Translations under genes and position numbers: made by a program
Assembly: GCF_032854445.1 (NCBI RefSeq)
Contig: NC_088295.1
Location: forward strand, 71,142,028-71,206,027
Source of the DNA: Liolophura sinensis
Taxonomy: Eukaryota > Mollusca > Polyplacophora > Chitonida > Chitonidae
Length of the DNA stretch: 64,000 nt
Reading direction: 5' to 3'
Shown: positions 1-12,760 of the stretch, piece by piece
How positions within the stretch are numbered: position 1 is the stretch's first letter
Layout: every line of letters begins with the position of its first letter
Notes under the pieces: generated by a model
What the model saw: only the letters and a program-made list of their open reading frames with translations
What the model was told of the DNA's origin: nothing
Databases searched by the model: none

Positions 1-3000
1 TAATCAACAGTGATGATGGGAGATTAGAAGAACAAGTCAAGGGGTGTTACAGGGCAGATAAACAAATCCAGTTACTGACTGGTTTTGATCCAATATACAC
101 AGTATGGGATTTGTGACGATCTCATGTCCCTTTGAATATCGTGGTTTAATAATATACAAAAGTAACACAAAATTGTAGAATAAATACTGAATAAAATTCA
201 TGGTTTATTTTATTATTTCTTTCTCACTAGCTTGTAACTGACATTGTGTGCACCTTACCAAATTTTCGAAAATGTGCCTCAAATAGAATGTATAGAGTTG
301 TGGAAAAGACAAACTTAATCGCGCATGTCTTTGGGAAGCTGTCACTTCCCGTCATTAGTTCATCCCATGCAATCATCTGAGAAATGGGTGGCGAGCCATG
401 ATGCGGCCGAACCCGTGTGGTCTCGTCATTACCCCGCGAGAAGCTCACAAGTTGCGCGTGAGGCGCTTTCTGTCATGGCGAACAGATGGGCGCTCCTGCC
501 ACATGCCGCCCTGCCGCAGATGTACGCAGAAGCTGCTTCTCGCTTTTTCTGCCTTATTTACCAAACTTCCTGTGAGTCGAGCATTTGCTAATTTTCTACA
601 AGGCTTGCTGAGAACAACTGGTGCTGAAACCCGTTAAGAATTTAGGCGTGTGAGCTGCCCTCCGCATCCCACTCCTCCAGGTCCTTTACACAGAGAATGT
701 CTTATGGAAATATGCTTCCACGCAAGTACACATATATACTGGTTATAAGACGATTACATCGCACAGACAATATACCGAATTCTCAGATCTCTGCTAATAA
801 TCATCGAACTGGTACACTGTCACCTAAGGGCAACTGATTGACTCTGGAGCCGAATCTTATTTTCGTCATACATCACCTGATATTGTTTGCTGATAAATTT
901 TATGTTCACATGATTGAAATAATATCAAAGCAGAAATATAAACTTGCCATAAGATTTAATCAATGATGATGCCCCATACAGCGAATGTAGCGTAGCATGT
1001 AGTGTTTATTGGTTGTATTGGCTTTTGTGTAAGGCTTCTATAAGACCTTAAAAGTTTACAAAGCCACACAGATCTGTATCGTTCAAAGTTTAATTCCGAA
1101 TTAAAGCAAGAAATGTATTGATTTATTACTTCTTCCCCGTTTGTAATAACTGGGCTTCATGTTTTTGTTCTTTGTTAATGTCTTTTCTTGAATTACTTTC
1201 TGCAAAGCATCTTCCACACTTTAAATAAGAAATTTCTAAATATCACCAGCAATACGTTAACACAAGAACACTTCCGGTTGACTACATTAAAGTGTCTCAC
1301 GGTTTTTCCATGTAGCATATCAACACAAAACGACTCAATAATTTCCAGTAAATTTTTCATAACAGGCGTAAATCGAATTGGTAAAAGTATTTCTTGACTG
1401 TAAGGAGACTCTATTTGTTCAAGTTTGTTCCACTTTATTTTCAATTAAAACACTTATAAATATTATTCGGTTTCACCTTCAAATTTTTTTTTTATATCAT
1501 TTTGTTCAGTTTTTTTACCTTGTCGGAATTGCTTTATGTATCCAGAGATATAAATTAGTACACCATATCGCGGATAGCGTACTGAGGCTATATAAAGGCC
1601 AAAATATATGCACAGCTGTATATTCAGTTTGAGCCTAGCGAGAATCCATAGATGCAAACATTTAAGATGAATTTAAATAAACCACGAAACATTGAAAACA
1701 AACGGTTGGCATCAAGTGGATGAAGATTCCACCGTATGAGATAGGGAGTCTGGAGGTCTGGCTCAGCTCTCCACCGACTCTTCTACTAATATTTACCGGA
1801 ATTGTACCATGTTTATTTGAACAGGTGCAAACAAGTCACTTTGCAGGAGAAATCTGCCAGAATCGACAGCTGACTTTTGAGGCTATTTGCATGTTCCCCA
1901 ATCACCATCGCGGACCACCGACTTGTCTTTAAGCCCATAGCAGCCAGTGAACCCCCCACCTGCATTGACCATGCCGTTTGTAGCCCACAGCTACCTACAT
2001 ATTCCCACCGGTGTTTGTAATTTAAAGTGTCAGAATTCACGTAGCCAATTTTTATTGTCTTAATTAGGCACATAAGGCGATAGGGAAATGTATTTTCTAA
2101 CAAACTGTGTGCACTGTAAAGTCTGATTAGCAGGGTATACAATTTATACTGGAGAGAGAGAGACTTTAAAGCTGAAAATTTACTTGAAAACACATATAGT
2201 ATACATATCGTATCCGTATGAATCGTTTTGTATTATCTTTCTGAGCAAATTTGCAAGGCACTAAACAGTCAAGCTGTGTTCCTTTCGACACAAGATACCC
2301 GCGTAAAAGTCCAGTTATAAATTACATGAAATAATAACTTTAAGTCAACTGATCAATGTCAAGAAAGGCTAAACGAAATCAGGAATAGATTCACTGGTAA
2401 GGCTGCCTGCATATCAATTATTATATGGACGAGTCTGTATTAGGACATTTTATTCATATCATCATATTCATATCGACGTATATCCATTCACCGTAATTCT
2501 TTCCCGTTTACGACTACTTAATATAATTGAAAACGTACAGCACAGAAAGTAAAACCAGAGCAGCCACAACAATGTGATACCTGGCAAATGGTCACACGTA
2601 ACCGGTGAAATGCGAGTCAGAGTTTTGTTCTAACTGTTCATGTAAATGCATAAATAGTAGCAATTTACACGTCCTCCAGCACGATGGCTTAAGTAGAATT
2701 AGATTTAAAAAAAGCCGTGATATTGCAATTTGTTAGACGTCTGTGGTCTAGAATTGCTGAAAATGTGTTGTCATCACATTTGACATACACGCACATTAAA
2801 ACAATACAGGCCTCGTGGATGCTTAGTCCACTAGCAGAATATTCCTTTGCGCAAGAAAACAATAAAATTAGAACATAAAGCATAGAGAGTAAAGCAAAAG
2901 CAGTGACGACAGAGTGATACCTGGCAAATGATCAAGCGTAACCGGTGATGTACGGCCTCTTGTCGATTTACCTCAGTCAGGGATTCATTCTAACTATTCC

Positions 3001-5907
3001 TGTAAATTTTAATCATTTTAAGACTCGTGAATGGCTTTGGAATCCTGGTGATGTTATGCTATTTAATATACGCTATACTCATAGTTTATGTGTAAGTAGA
3101 AATGACCATATTCCAACAAAAAAAAAACCACCTTCAGGAAAAGTTTGTTATTCATTTTCTCATAACATAATCACGCAGATTCGATGTATGAGAAAACACT
3201 TGACAAGTAAGGTTGCGTGAAAGTGGAGCTTTCCTATGATCTGCCCGGCATCTCTCATTTAAGGCCTCTAATTTAATCCTGATCAACGTCTTTAGATAAA
3301 TTACAATTCTTGATTGAATTCACTGGCGATAAGTAAATAAATATATATATTCTTAGAGAGGTTTTTCTGGAAGCAGTTATATTTGTTTCTTGTATGTATA
3401 CGAATATTTCGTTTAAGAACCTCCCTTCTGACTAACCTATTCTTAATATGAATATATGCAGAAATAATTAAAAGAATAATCTTCATCAGGCTCGATCTTT
3501 TTATCCACTAAACTAACTAATATACTGAGTATCAAGTAGTTTTAAACATTCCATATATAGTGAAGGCTGACAAAGATATGTATCTGTACGTTCGCTGGAT
3601 ATGAAGGAAACTCGACTCTCCAAATGGTACGCCATATCTAAACTTTTATTTGTACAAGGACCTGTCACGTCGACTTTATGACAAGAGGAATAGTTTCAGT
3701 TTTGATATTGTGAGTTCTCCTTTCTTGGATAGCATATACCGAAGGGCCCTGCATATATGGTGTGAACACATTTCGTGTGAACTTGACACCTGACCATTTC
3801 AGTCAACGTCAAGTACACTAAAAGCTGCAAAAACTGCTGTGTCAAGGTTATTCTGTCCAGCACTGTAACTTTAAGTTTGCTGTTAAATTCACTTGTAAGT
3901 AAAAATAGACACTTTGTCCACAATTGCTGACACTCTAGCTGCTTTAAAATTGTGTCTATTTCCACTTCACAAGGGGGTAGGCGAATGTATGTTCATCGGG
4001 TTGAATTAGATCGCCACGTTGGATACATGGACAGTTACAATCAAAGCACAACTGAGGTACATATTTTGATTATTAACGACTTGTAAACTAGCAATGTAGC
4101 ATTTGGATACTAATTCAATTCATTTGTCAATATGGAACTTTGCTTTCGTATTTCCATGATCATTGAAAACTGTCAACTGCTTTCCTTTGCACGCACGAAT
4201 CCGTCCTAAACTTGCCTAGTTCTTTGATGGCTTCTTTTGAACGTTGTTTTGGGAACTGACCTTGCGATTATTGAATCGAAACGCCCATTTTGGTTGACGT
4301 CGGGTATACAAAGGTTTGTACAGTCAGGGCTGTTGTACTTATTTATATATTTATTCATGAACGTCTGCCTTACATGAATATTTGGATTTATATGCTGTCG
4401 GAAAGTCATAGGTGAAGCGACAACATTTCAAAACCCTGAATGTGGAACCACTACACCCTGACATGCACTAATGATGGCCAAGTAGGACTTTTAAGAATTG
4501 AATATATGAAATAATGCCAAACTTTCGCAGACCAAGCGGCATAAGGTCTCCTACTGGAATTCACCAACTATCGCCAAATAAGGTGGCAAATTCAGCCTCT
4601 GCTGATTTAGTCGCGGCTTTAAGTCAGGACACAGATGTGAAAACAAACAGTGGGCGGTGGGGTGGTATTGAAAGGCTCTGTTCAGTTTCCTCCATCCTCA
4701 AACCTGATCGCTGGTTATATATAAATGGACACGTCTGTGAAATATTCTTAAAAAGGCACTCATGAAATAAAAAAAAAATCTATCACGATCAAAGGGAGAT
4801 AAATGCTGTAAATATCGGTTTATGCAGTATGAGCAAACTTATCTTTCTTGTAGACTGAATAAGTTCTGAAAATGTATCATTAGGCATAATGAAAGAAATG
4901 TGTCCTAATGGGGTTGATAATTTGCTGTCTGTATTCCTTTTGAAATCACGAAGAACTAAATACCTAATTAAAGAGCAGTTATACATTATTTATCCAAACA
5001 GTTCAAAAAGTGAATGACAATAGTGTAGCGGTGCACATACACTGTTTTGATGTCTACAGAGTATGATGGGTTATTGATTACTTTGAAGCCATTATCCATT
5101 GATTAACTTACTGGTAATCTCATAACATGAACTATACGATAACATAACATGAACTATACGATCGAATAATGCTTTGGTCTAAGACTAGTTAGTTACTGAT
5201 TTTTTTCAAGGGAGGTAATCAGTCGTTCCTATTCCCTTCGGTGGTTGATACATATTTATCTCCTCTTGGTTATTCTCTCTCTGTTGTGTGTATTTTTCCC
5301 AAGTTAATTCTATCTGAGCTTCCCATCACAGCACAGTGCGTTCACACAGTCATCACAGTCCGTTCGAAGTGATTTAATCCATGTTTAGGATTAAGTAGCC
5401 ACTGCTGGGGTCATTGGATACTGGCTGGTGTTTGGGTGTCCTGTAAACTACACACGGCGAGGATGCCGGCAGATGTTGCTGAGTAGACAATAATTGATTG
5501 TGGAATTGATTTGTGGAAGTGTATAAGATTTTCACCTCTTTCAATCCATAAAACATGAATGACTTTGGGACAACGCAGGCTTAGCAAACCATGGATAATC
5601 CTCTGCCGGGCTTTTCTGTCACAGGAGAGCATGTCTTTCGTCGGCAATCTGGTACGGCTTTCATTCGACTGCGCACGGAGTCGTGCCTCTCTACATGAAG
5701 TTATAGATTAGGTAATGGAATGAACGAAGTTCCATGAAAAGCTAGGGCCCAAGTAAGCCAGTCTCTTAAAACTTGACAGTATGCTGATATTTTGTGACAC
5801 AGGTCAAGAAAAGTATTAACTGAGAATGGCAACACATTATTCTAGTGTGTAACAATCATTTATGATGTGATCAGAAGTTTACATCAGACATCGTTATTGC
5901 TTCTGAA
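1..5907. other. Intergenic stretch without recognised gene
   Basis: No recognisable protein family and no run of exon-like frames with matched splice sites was found on either strand. The stretch contains a diverged local duplication (about 2540-2650 versus 2880-3005, both carrying a 'gtgatacctggcaaatg' core). It also has an unusually CpG-rich patch at about 325-600 with an 88-codon open frame ending near a donor-like 'gtgagt'. Segment 5500-5720 resembles 17250-17480, so it is the downstream edge of the duplicated depolymerase block. Confidence 0.5.
325..591 (+). other. CpG-rich open frame of unknown status
   Basis: An 88-codon frame opens at an ATG in a patch that keeps many CpG dinucleotides, unlike the AT-rich surroundings. 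A donor-like 'ctgtgagt' lies near its 3' end, so it could be a first coding exon. The translation contains no domain I recognise, and no downstream partner exon was found. A young repeat or a CpG island could look the same. Confidence 0.15.
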
Positions 5908-8900
5908 TTATCCAATCACTGCCTCCATCATTCTCCTGACGGCTGTCATTTGGAATCCGTATTGCGTTCCTGCAAAGACAGAGTGTCACATGTTAGTAAA
6001 TGAACTTGTGCTGATCGTAATAACCATTTAGTGCCACAGAAAACATGATTTGAATCTTTCATAGCGTGCTTGGTGATTTTCCCGGTTTGCACTGAAATTC
6101 ACCACTTTTATGACTTCGTGGTCACATAAAACAAAGACTGACCCAGTATGAAATCTTGTAATGCAGCCTTTCAATATCTCATGCTCGGCTGCGACTTTAA
6201 GTCAGGAGGTTCGTGAGATAGTTAGATATGGTCCTCAGTGCTCTGTCCTTCGCGGACAAGCATGGCAGCTAATTTACACATTACAGTAGGACATTTCTAA
6301 CCATGGCTAAGAGCATGAATCAGATTATTATACAAAAAGGAACAACAGCAAAGTGGAAATAATTTAATTACATCCTCTACCGTAATATCAACCGGTAACA
6401 AATTAAAATCGGCAAATCACCTTTTACCCTTTATTTATTTATGTGATTGTTGTTTAAAGTCATATTCACGAATGTTTCACTTATGTGATGGCTGTCAATC
6501 CGGAGGACACCGGATTTCCCGGCCAGGGTAAACCATCTACCTTTAGTAGGCTAGTTACTGACGAACTTTCACACAACTGGTAGACAAGCGATTCACCGAA
6601 CGTGAGACAAAGTAAACAAAGTTAGACGTCATCACCGTCAACCGCTTATTGTTACTAAGGTCCAACAATATCCGTTTTCAACCTATAAACATGTGAGACT
6701 TAATTGTTATAAGCATTATACTGACTGTAGTATATGCCGGTGTATCCCCACCAGTCCCAGCACCCCAGGGGATTCGTGAGCGAAGAGATCACTTGAGGAT
6801 ACAGGATGAGGATATTATTCAGCTCGCCAACCTCGTTGTAACCGGCGTGACGGGCGAACGTGTTCCCAATAAAATATCTGCAATAGATGAAATCAAATGG
6901 ATTAAAATCAAAAGAAATTGCACAGAGCAAAGCTAAAACGACACAGCTGGTGGACCCACGAGGAAGATTAGGTATGGATAACACCTCTTGACTGTTAAGT
7001 ATTCCAAAATATGCATCAAAGTCACTCAAAATCTCGATTAACTTTATTCAACTCAACACTCAAGCCAAGACAATTTGGGAAAATCCACAGTGTGTGGCAA
7101 TTTAAGTTTGGTAAACCTAATATGGTGAAAAAAAATTTTTACTCTAATACGGTTACATTTTTTCTTGCTATTTACAGGTTTTTTTTACTCCATGTGTACT
7201 ATAACATTCCGTTTTGTCCTGGTGCTTAATTGTCAGTTGTGCAAGTGCAGTCCACAAGTTTTCCGTTTAACACTCAACCTTATGAACAGCAACCTACAGG
7301 GAAAGTTGTATATAATATATGCCGGAACAACGGTGTCAACACTTTTTAGTTCATAAATTCTAGCCTAGTCACACAGTGATTCCCCTGACTGGATAATAAA
7401 TTAATGCTTGAGCTTTAAAATAGCACATCACAGAACAATTCATGTGTTCTTGATCTGTATGAAAAAAGCACACTGACCGAAGCATATATTACAGCCATAT
7501 CTGGAACAAACTTAATGTCCCGTTTCCTCGCACAGCTAGCTCCTAAATGCTTCATATGGAAGCTCAGTCATTTATACAGTTTACACTTGTGAAATATAAC
7601 ATCGGCCTCATCTTTGATCCAATTTAATGTGAAGGCTCATACAACTGTATTGTCAAGTATTCTAATAATTACGGTAAGAAATTAATACACGCCTAAATTA
7701 AAACAGTGCAACATGCTTATAACATTTTCTTCACTTATTTTCGTTTTCCCCCCTAAATAAAGGGTTCACATGTACATAACACTTAGTCAAGAGTGAGTGA
7801 GTGAGTGCTTGGGGTTTAACGTCGTGCTCAACAATTTTCCAGTCATATGACGACGAAGGAATCCTTAGGGTGTATGTAATGTACCTCCTTGTTGCATGGC
7901 GGATTTCCACCGTTCTTTTATCTAGTGCTGCTTAACTGAAGTGACTTACCAAAGGTAAGTAAGCCGTCCCGCCCGAGGCATTATACTGATGCGGGTCAAG
8001 CAGTCTTTGCACTATCCCCTTCATGCTGAACGCCAAGCGGGGAAGTTACAAACTTAGTCAAAAAACACTGCGTGTTAAGAGATGTCAATGATACGTACCT
8101 ACCTTGCTGGCACCCATGGAAAGCAATATGTAGCTTGCATTCTGTTACGAAAAATATTGCAGATTAACTGTAGGCCTATATAGTGATCTATATGAGTACA
8201 TTTATATAGGTTACTAAGGAACAATGCAAGCACAGCATATATATTTCATCAGACAGGTACCTAAAACAACTCACAGTGTTTTCACAAAATATTTTTAGCA
8301 AATTACTCTGTGTTAAATGTCCTCTTGAGAGCTGAAAAACCTTCCTTGTGAAATTTGAACATGCACTTCTATGTAATCAATCTAGATAATAAATACTGGC
8401 TACTGAGTGTATATGCCTTTTACACATTCCCAGGTTAGTAGTCAAGTAATTCTAAGAAGCGAATGATTTTCCTCGTACACTTTGAAATAGAAATGGACGA
8501 TTAGTACTTTTTAGTAGTCGTACCAGTAGTTTTGTCCGCACACCCTGAAGGCACGTAGATGTAGCCGATGGTGTCCATGCTGTACATTCCGGGAGTGCTC
8601 AGATGAAACATGTCTGATTGGTCAAACTGCAGAAACTGGTGAACATATATATGTATATATATCGACGTCTATATATAGTGCTGCCTCACTGGAACTAACA
8701 CCTAGTACTTGGTCCAATCCTCATCTTCTTGGTGGCAAGTGATGTTGATGTGGCATATTAAGGTTACCGCTGCAAAATTCTTAAGTATGACTCATTTTGA
8801 ATTAAACATATGATCTACCGCTTACAATGTAGACTCCCTAGCCACTACGCCAGCGCAACCGGTAATAATGGTTTTGACTAAACATTATTGTTAATTATTT

Positions 8901-9829
8901 GTGAAAGGTACAAATGAATACCATTGGTTCTTTACAAATTGGTGCAACACCGTATTTGTTCTAAGGAATTCCAGGGATTTCGATTTTACAAAGTTCGAAT
9001 TGATATGAAACCGAAAAAATCTATAGTTTTATACTCTGTAAATAAACACAAATAATCTTTTACATGTCATACCTGTCCACTTTGAGTTGTACTTGCTGTG
9101 GGCTCCTGCAAATAAACAAACTATGACATTACCAGTTTAGCAGTACACTACATACAATTTAGAAAGGTATAGCCTTTTGAAGCTAATTAGTCCGTTCGAA
9201 TGAAGTTCTCACTGGTTCCATTTTACCTGCCGTGAGGAAATTTTTAATAGGGCGTAAAGTACAATTTAAATCAATAAATAAATCCGCAAATAAATAAATG
9301 TCTTTCTTTACTCAGCTTTTGATAAGACAATTAGTTATTCTAGTTAAATAACTATTTGAAAATAATCATTGTGATCTGAGGAGGAAGAATGTCTACTTAC
9401 TTGCAGTTGACCCCCATAAATATGGTTCAACATGTGGTAAGCAGTCCAGTAGTTGCAATTCAGCAGGTATTGGGGATTAAAACTTGTGCACGGGCCCCCG
9501 TATTGTAGAGTTGGCTAAAACAAGAGAGAATCTCTTGTATGTATCTCCGTGAGCAAGATGAATAAGGTACACGTGAAAGGGTTCAGTCCTCGCCTTGGGC
9601 AGGGAGTTTGTGTAGATTCTCCGCTTTTACTGTTCGTATGGACAAGTCTTGTGTTCGTTACAGATCACTTGTCTTCCACCAATAACACCTGCACTTCAGC
9701 AAATCACACTCAAAGAAAGTTCGACCATAACTTGCCAAAGGTAGGTGGTTTTTCTTGGGTACTCCGGTTCCCCCCCATCCATCATCAAATACAAGTAGTG
9801 AAAAATTCTTCAGTATGGCGTTAAGTAAT

Positions 9830-9872
<43 letters not shown>

Positions 9873-12760
9873 GATGGCGGTGAAACGGCACATTTTGTCT
9901 GAAATGACAGAGGAGTTAAATGGTAGATAGTAACGCAGACGACAGAATAAAATTGCACCGCGGACTGTATCTCATATGGTAGTGTAATGTAAAATTCTCA
10001 TCTCAGATTTCACTGTATAGTTAAGTATTAGTTTGTCTCAGATGACAACGCAGTTTAATAAGACAGTATATCTCAGATGAGAATGAAATGTTATCTCAGA
10101 TCTGAATTGAAAATAGTTGGTGTAAGTCTTCCTAACCCAAAACACAGATCCCCAAATATAACTTACCACCCCATGTTCAGCGTCCAAATCCAACTTGGTC
10201 ATGATATTCCCCTGATTTGAGGTGAAATGCTGGTAAAACTCTACAAGCTTTTGCCCAACATCTAAAAAATTTAGAGGATTAAGTTAACCTAACTTAAATT
10301 GTACACCGTGAATGAAATTGTAACACATTTAGTTTTGATAGCAGAAGGGCAATATCCCTGGAGAGATCCCAACTACATTTCTGTTGAAAAACGAAGATGA
10401 TGTGCACTTGTGGATGGCAAATGGAATATAAAATCTCAACAATCATACAAGTAGCTAAAATATACTTCAGCGTAAATGGAATATGTGTACCAACAGCTGT
10501 TTTCATGTCAGGTTTTACCGAAGATGAATGAAGCTATTGTGATGTGTGAATCTAATAAAATGGTCTTACCACTGTTTACCACACTGTCTGATAGCCCGTT
10601 ATAAATGAAAATTTTGTCGTTCGCCGTGTTATTGGTGTTGTCGATGGCCCCGATAACGGCAGCTGATTCCGTCCCTGATATGAGCACCTGGGTGTTGATT
10701 AAAGATGGTGATAACGTGCAAAGAGGAATTGTCATCCCAGTTAGTCCTGCGCAGCCGTAAGGCACTATAACAAAAGAAACACTTTCTACATACTGACATT
10801 TATATTATTTTGAGCGGTGGGCTGGAAAATTAGCTCAATTCTTCGACTGCAAAGTAATTAATTTACCAGAAACAGGATTTAAAAAATGATAATTCTTTTT
10901 TGTGCATTTGTGTATTTCTAAAGAATGTCTGTTCTTCTATCGTACTTGGGTTTGTTCAGTCCCTGCCTCGCAAAAAATCCTCCAGATTTATAGGCCTCCA
11001 TTGTTCTTGGAGCCGCGGTGCCAATGACCGCTGGACAGCTCGCGCACATCAAGTTCGTTGGCCATCTTTTCCTTCCACATATATGGCACTCACTTTGCAG
11101 CTGAAAACCTGTACAGTTTATCAGTTACTTGCCAAAGGTGGGTAGTTTACTCTAGATTCTCTCGTATCCACGGACCACCGTCGTACATGTGATAAATTAT
11201 TGAGTATAGTGTGAAACCCCAATCCATTAAACCATTAAACGTTAATGTTTCTACTGGGTGCCTCGTGCATACGTTCGCATCCAAGTGTCTTGAGTCCTGT
11301 AAAGCCTGTTTCCTGTGAAGTTCTATTCTTTATGTATCGTTTTGTTATCTGCTGTCCATTGAAACTATTAGGCAAGGCGCTTGTTTTTTTTATTATAAGG
11401 ATTTCTATAAACACTTAAACTTTGACTGAATGAAAAGAGGAGATATTATGAGACTGTGCATGACAAAAATCACCCCAGTCGTATGCATGCTTTTCCTAAT
11501 ATCAACAAAGGGGCCTCCGTGGCTTAGTTGGTTAGCGCGCTAGCGCAGCGCAATGACCCTGGAGTCTCTCACCAATGCGGTCGCTGTGAGTTCAAGTCCA
11601 GCTCATGCTGGCTTCCTCTCCGGCCGTAAGTGGGATGGTCTTCTAGCAACCTGCGGATGGCTTTCCCCCGGGCTCTGCCCGGTTTCCAAATAAATAAATA
11701 AATAATATCAACAATGGCAGCCAGGAATTAAAGAGGAACAAAATGACGCAAAATGTCTAGTATTCTCGTGCCACACCGCGCTGAATGAGATGACGGACGA
11801 GTTAGCGAGAGATACGGGTTCAATCCCGGGTTTGGTCAAACCTAATATTTTAACATGTGCGACTTTGGTACTTACTCGCTTGGCGTCTAGTATAAGGTTA
11901 TAGGCGGTGATCAACCCGGCGTCAGTATACTGTGACTGGTTAGTTGTGTATTGTGTTCACGGCATGGTGATACATAAGGAGAACACTATAAACATTAGGC
12001 CCTGTCTCCTTCAGAGGAGAGCCAGCGTTGAAAGCAGCAAATCCTAGCACGCAAACATCCCATATAATTAAGTTTAACCAAATTTAGGTAAATTGTTTTG
12101 ATACAAACCTCCCGCCATAACACCCAATCCCATCACGCGACTAGAAAAAGCCGCATGGAACTGAACAGCCATGCTTGCCCCAGATGATAGCCCAGAAACT
12201 GACACGGCATTCTCGTCCACATTATAACTTTCTGAAGGAAGCAAAATACAACTATTTCAATCACCTTTTATGACACGAATAGACGAGGCAAAAGGCACTG
12301 ATACAAATACATCGAGGAATAAATGCAGAATTTAGAAGAAGATTGAACCCGTACACAAAAGAATTAATATGTTATGAGGTATCAAATGCTGTCTTCTGGG
12401 TTATTACAGTGTTCGTATTGCCTTCCTTATTGCAATACTGAAATTGAAAATGTCAAGTACACCTCAATCGAATTATGTCTTTGATAAACTTTTTTTATCT
12501 CCAAATTTAAAACCGTCTGGCTAATTAACAACACCATTTAACAATGCTAGCTGCAGTATTTTTTATCTTAGTATCATGCATCCGTTAATGTTAAAACTGA
12601 TCGTTTCTCTCGTCGACAACTGGTTTTAGCACATCATGTAAAATTAAAAAGTAAAAAACTCACCCAACGATGGTGGTCCGAAGGAAGGAAAGAAAAAACA
12701 GTAACCCGTTTGCACGGTGATTGCATGGACTAAGAGCCCAAGCTGTGTTAGCTGCCGCAT
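5908..12760 (-). CDS. PHB depolymerase-like secreted esterase, copy A
   Basis: Ten exons on the minus strand: 12760-12706, 12231-12109, 10764-10570, 10261-10167, 9514-9401, 9105-9073, 8635-8524, 8141-8099, 6877-6726, 5969-5908. All have AG/GT borders and phases that agree, giving 327 residues. Predicted role: hydrolysis of extracellular poly(3-hydroxybutyrate) or a related polyester. Seen: a short N-terminal leader (MRQLTQLGLLVHAITVQT), lipase box GLSSG with nucleophile Ser34, Asp119 in GLSDSVV, His154 in AEHGV, Cys253 in FHGC, then HAGYNEVGELNN and NPLGCWDWWGY near the C-terminus. This order, with the nucleophile early and HGC late, is that of the circularly permuted fungal enzyme of Penicillium funiculosum (about 320 residues; Ser39/Asp121/His155/Cys250 from memory). 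Copy B is about three-quarters identical. The start is the only in-frame ATG shared in position with copy B; a weak leader makes secretion likely rather than certain. Confidence 0.85.
6455..6600 (-). repeat. Degenerate SINE tail
   Basis: Resembles the reverse of the conserved SINE tail ('attcacgaatgtttcacttatgtgatggctg...ccggatttcccggcc'), heavily mutated. It lies in the last intron region of depolymerase copy A. Confidence 0.4.
7795..8050 (-). repeat. Interspersed repeat, second family
   Basis: Begins with the (gagt)n-like run and 'gcttggggtttaacgtcgtg', then 'catatgacgacgaaggaatcc', and ends in a Cys/Gly-codon-like GC-rich head near 8040. The reverse complement end 'acgttaaaccccaagca' recurs at 42.5 kb and, diverged, at 21.4 kb, so this is an interspersed SINE-like family distinct from the 'actcaagaatattt' family. 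Confidence 0.6.
9590..9870 (+). repeat. Second-family repeat ending in (AATC)n
   Basis: Contains 'cttgccaaaggtaggtggttt...tactccggttccccccc' and 'gaaaaattcttcagtatggcgttaag', the plus-orientation tail of the second family. It finishes in a perfect CAAT/AATC tetranucleotide run at about 9832-9869. It sits in an intron of depolymerase copy A. Confidence 0.5.
9832..9869. repeat. (CAAT)n microsatellite
   Basis: About nine perfect 'caat' units at the end of a second-family repeat, in an intron of depolymerase copy A. Confidence 0.9.
11115..11235 (+). repeat. Second-family repeat tail
   Basis: Carries 'cttgccaaaggtgggtagtttactctagattctc' like the 9.7 kb copy and ends 'attgagtatagtgtgaaacccc'. Diverged partial copy inside an intron of depolymerase copy A. 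Confidence 0.45.
11509..11702 (+). mobile_element. tRNA-derived SINE with target-site duplication
   Basis: The head is tRNA-like, with an A box 'tggcttagttgg' about ten bases in and a B box-like 'gagttcaagtcc'. The body contains 'cctgcggatgg...cccccgggctctgcccggttt' and the 3' end is (AAAT)n. The 12-base direct repeat 'taatatcaacaa' at 11497-11508 and 11703-11714 is perfect, so insertion was fairly recent and LINE-mediated. The insertion lies in an intron of depolymerase copy A. Confidence 0.85.
12706..12760 (-). other. Exon 1 (leader) of depolymerase copy A
   Basis: A 55-bp exon with ATG at 12760-12758, ending 'acg g' before donor 'gttact' (phase 1). It joins exon 2 (starting at 12231) to give ...VQT-E-SYNVDEN. 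Copy B has the same length, donor and phase at 25406-25352, which is the main reason for choosing this start over the more distal exon-like block at 15.1 kb. Confidence 0.6.
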
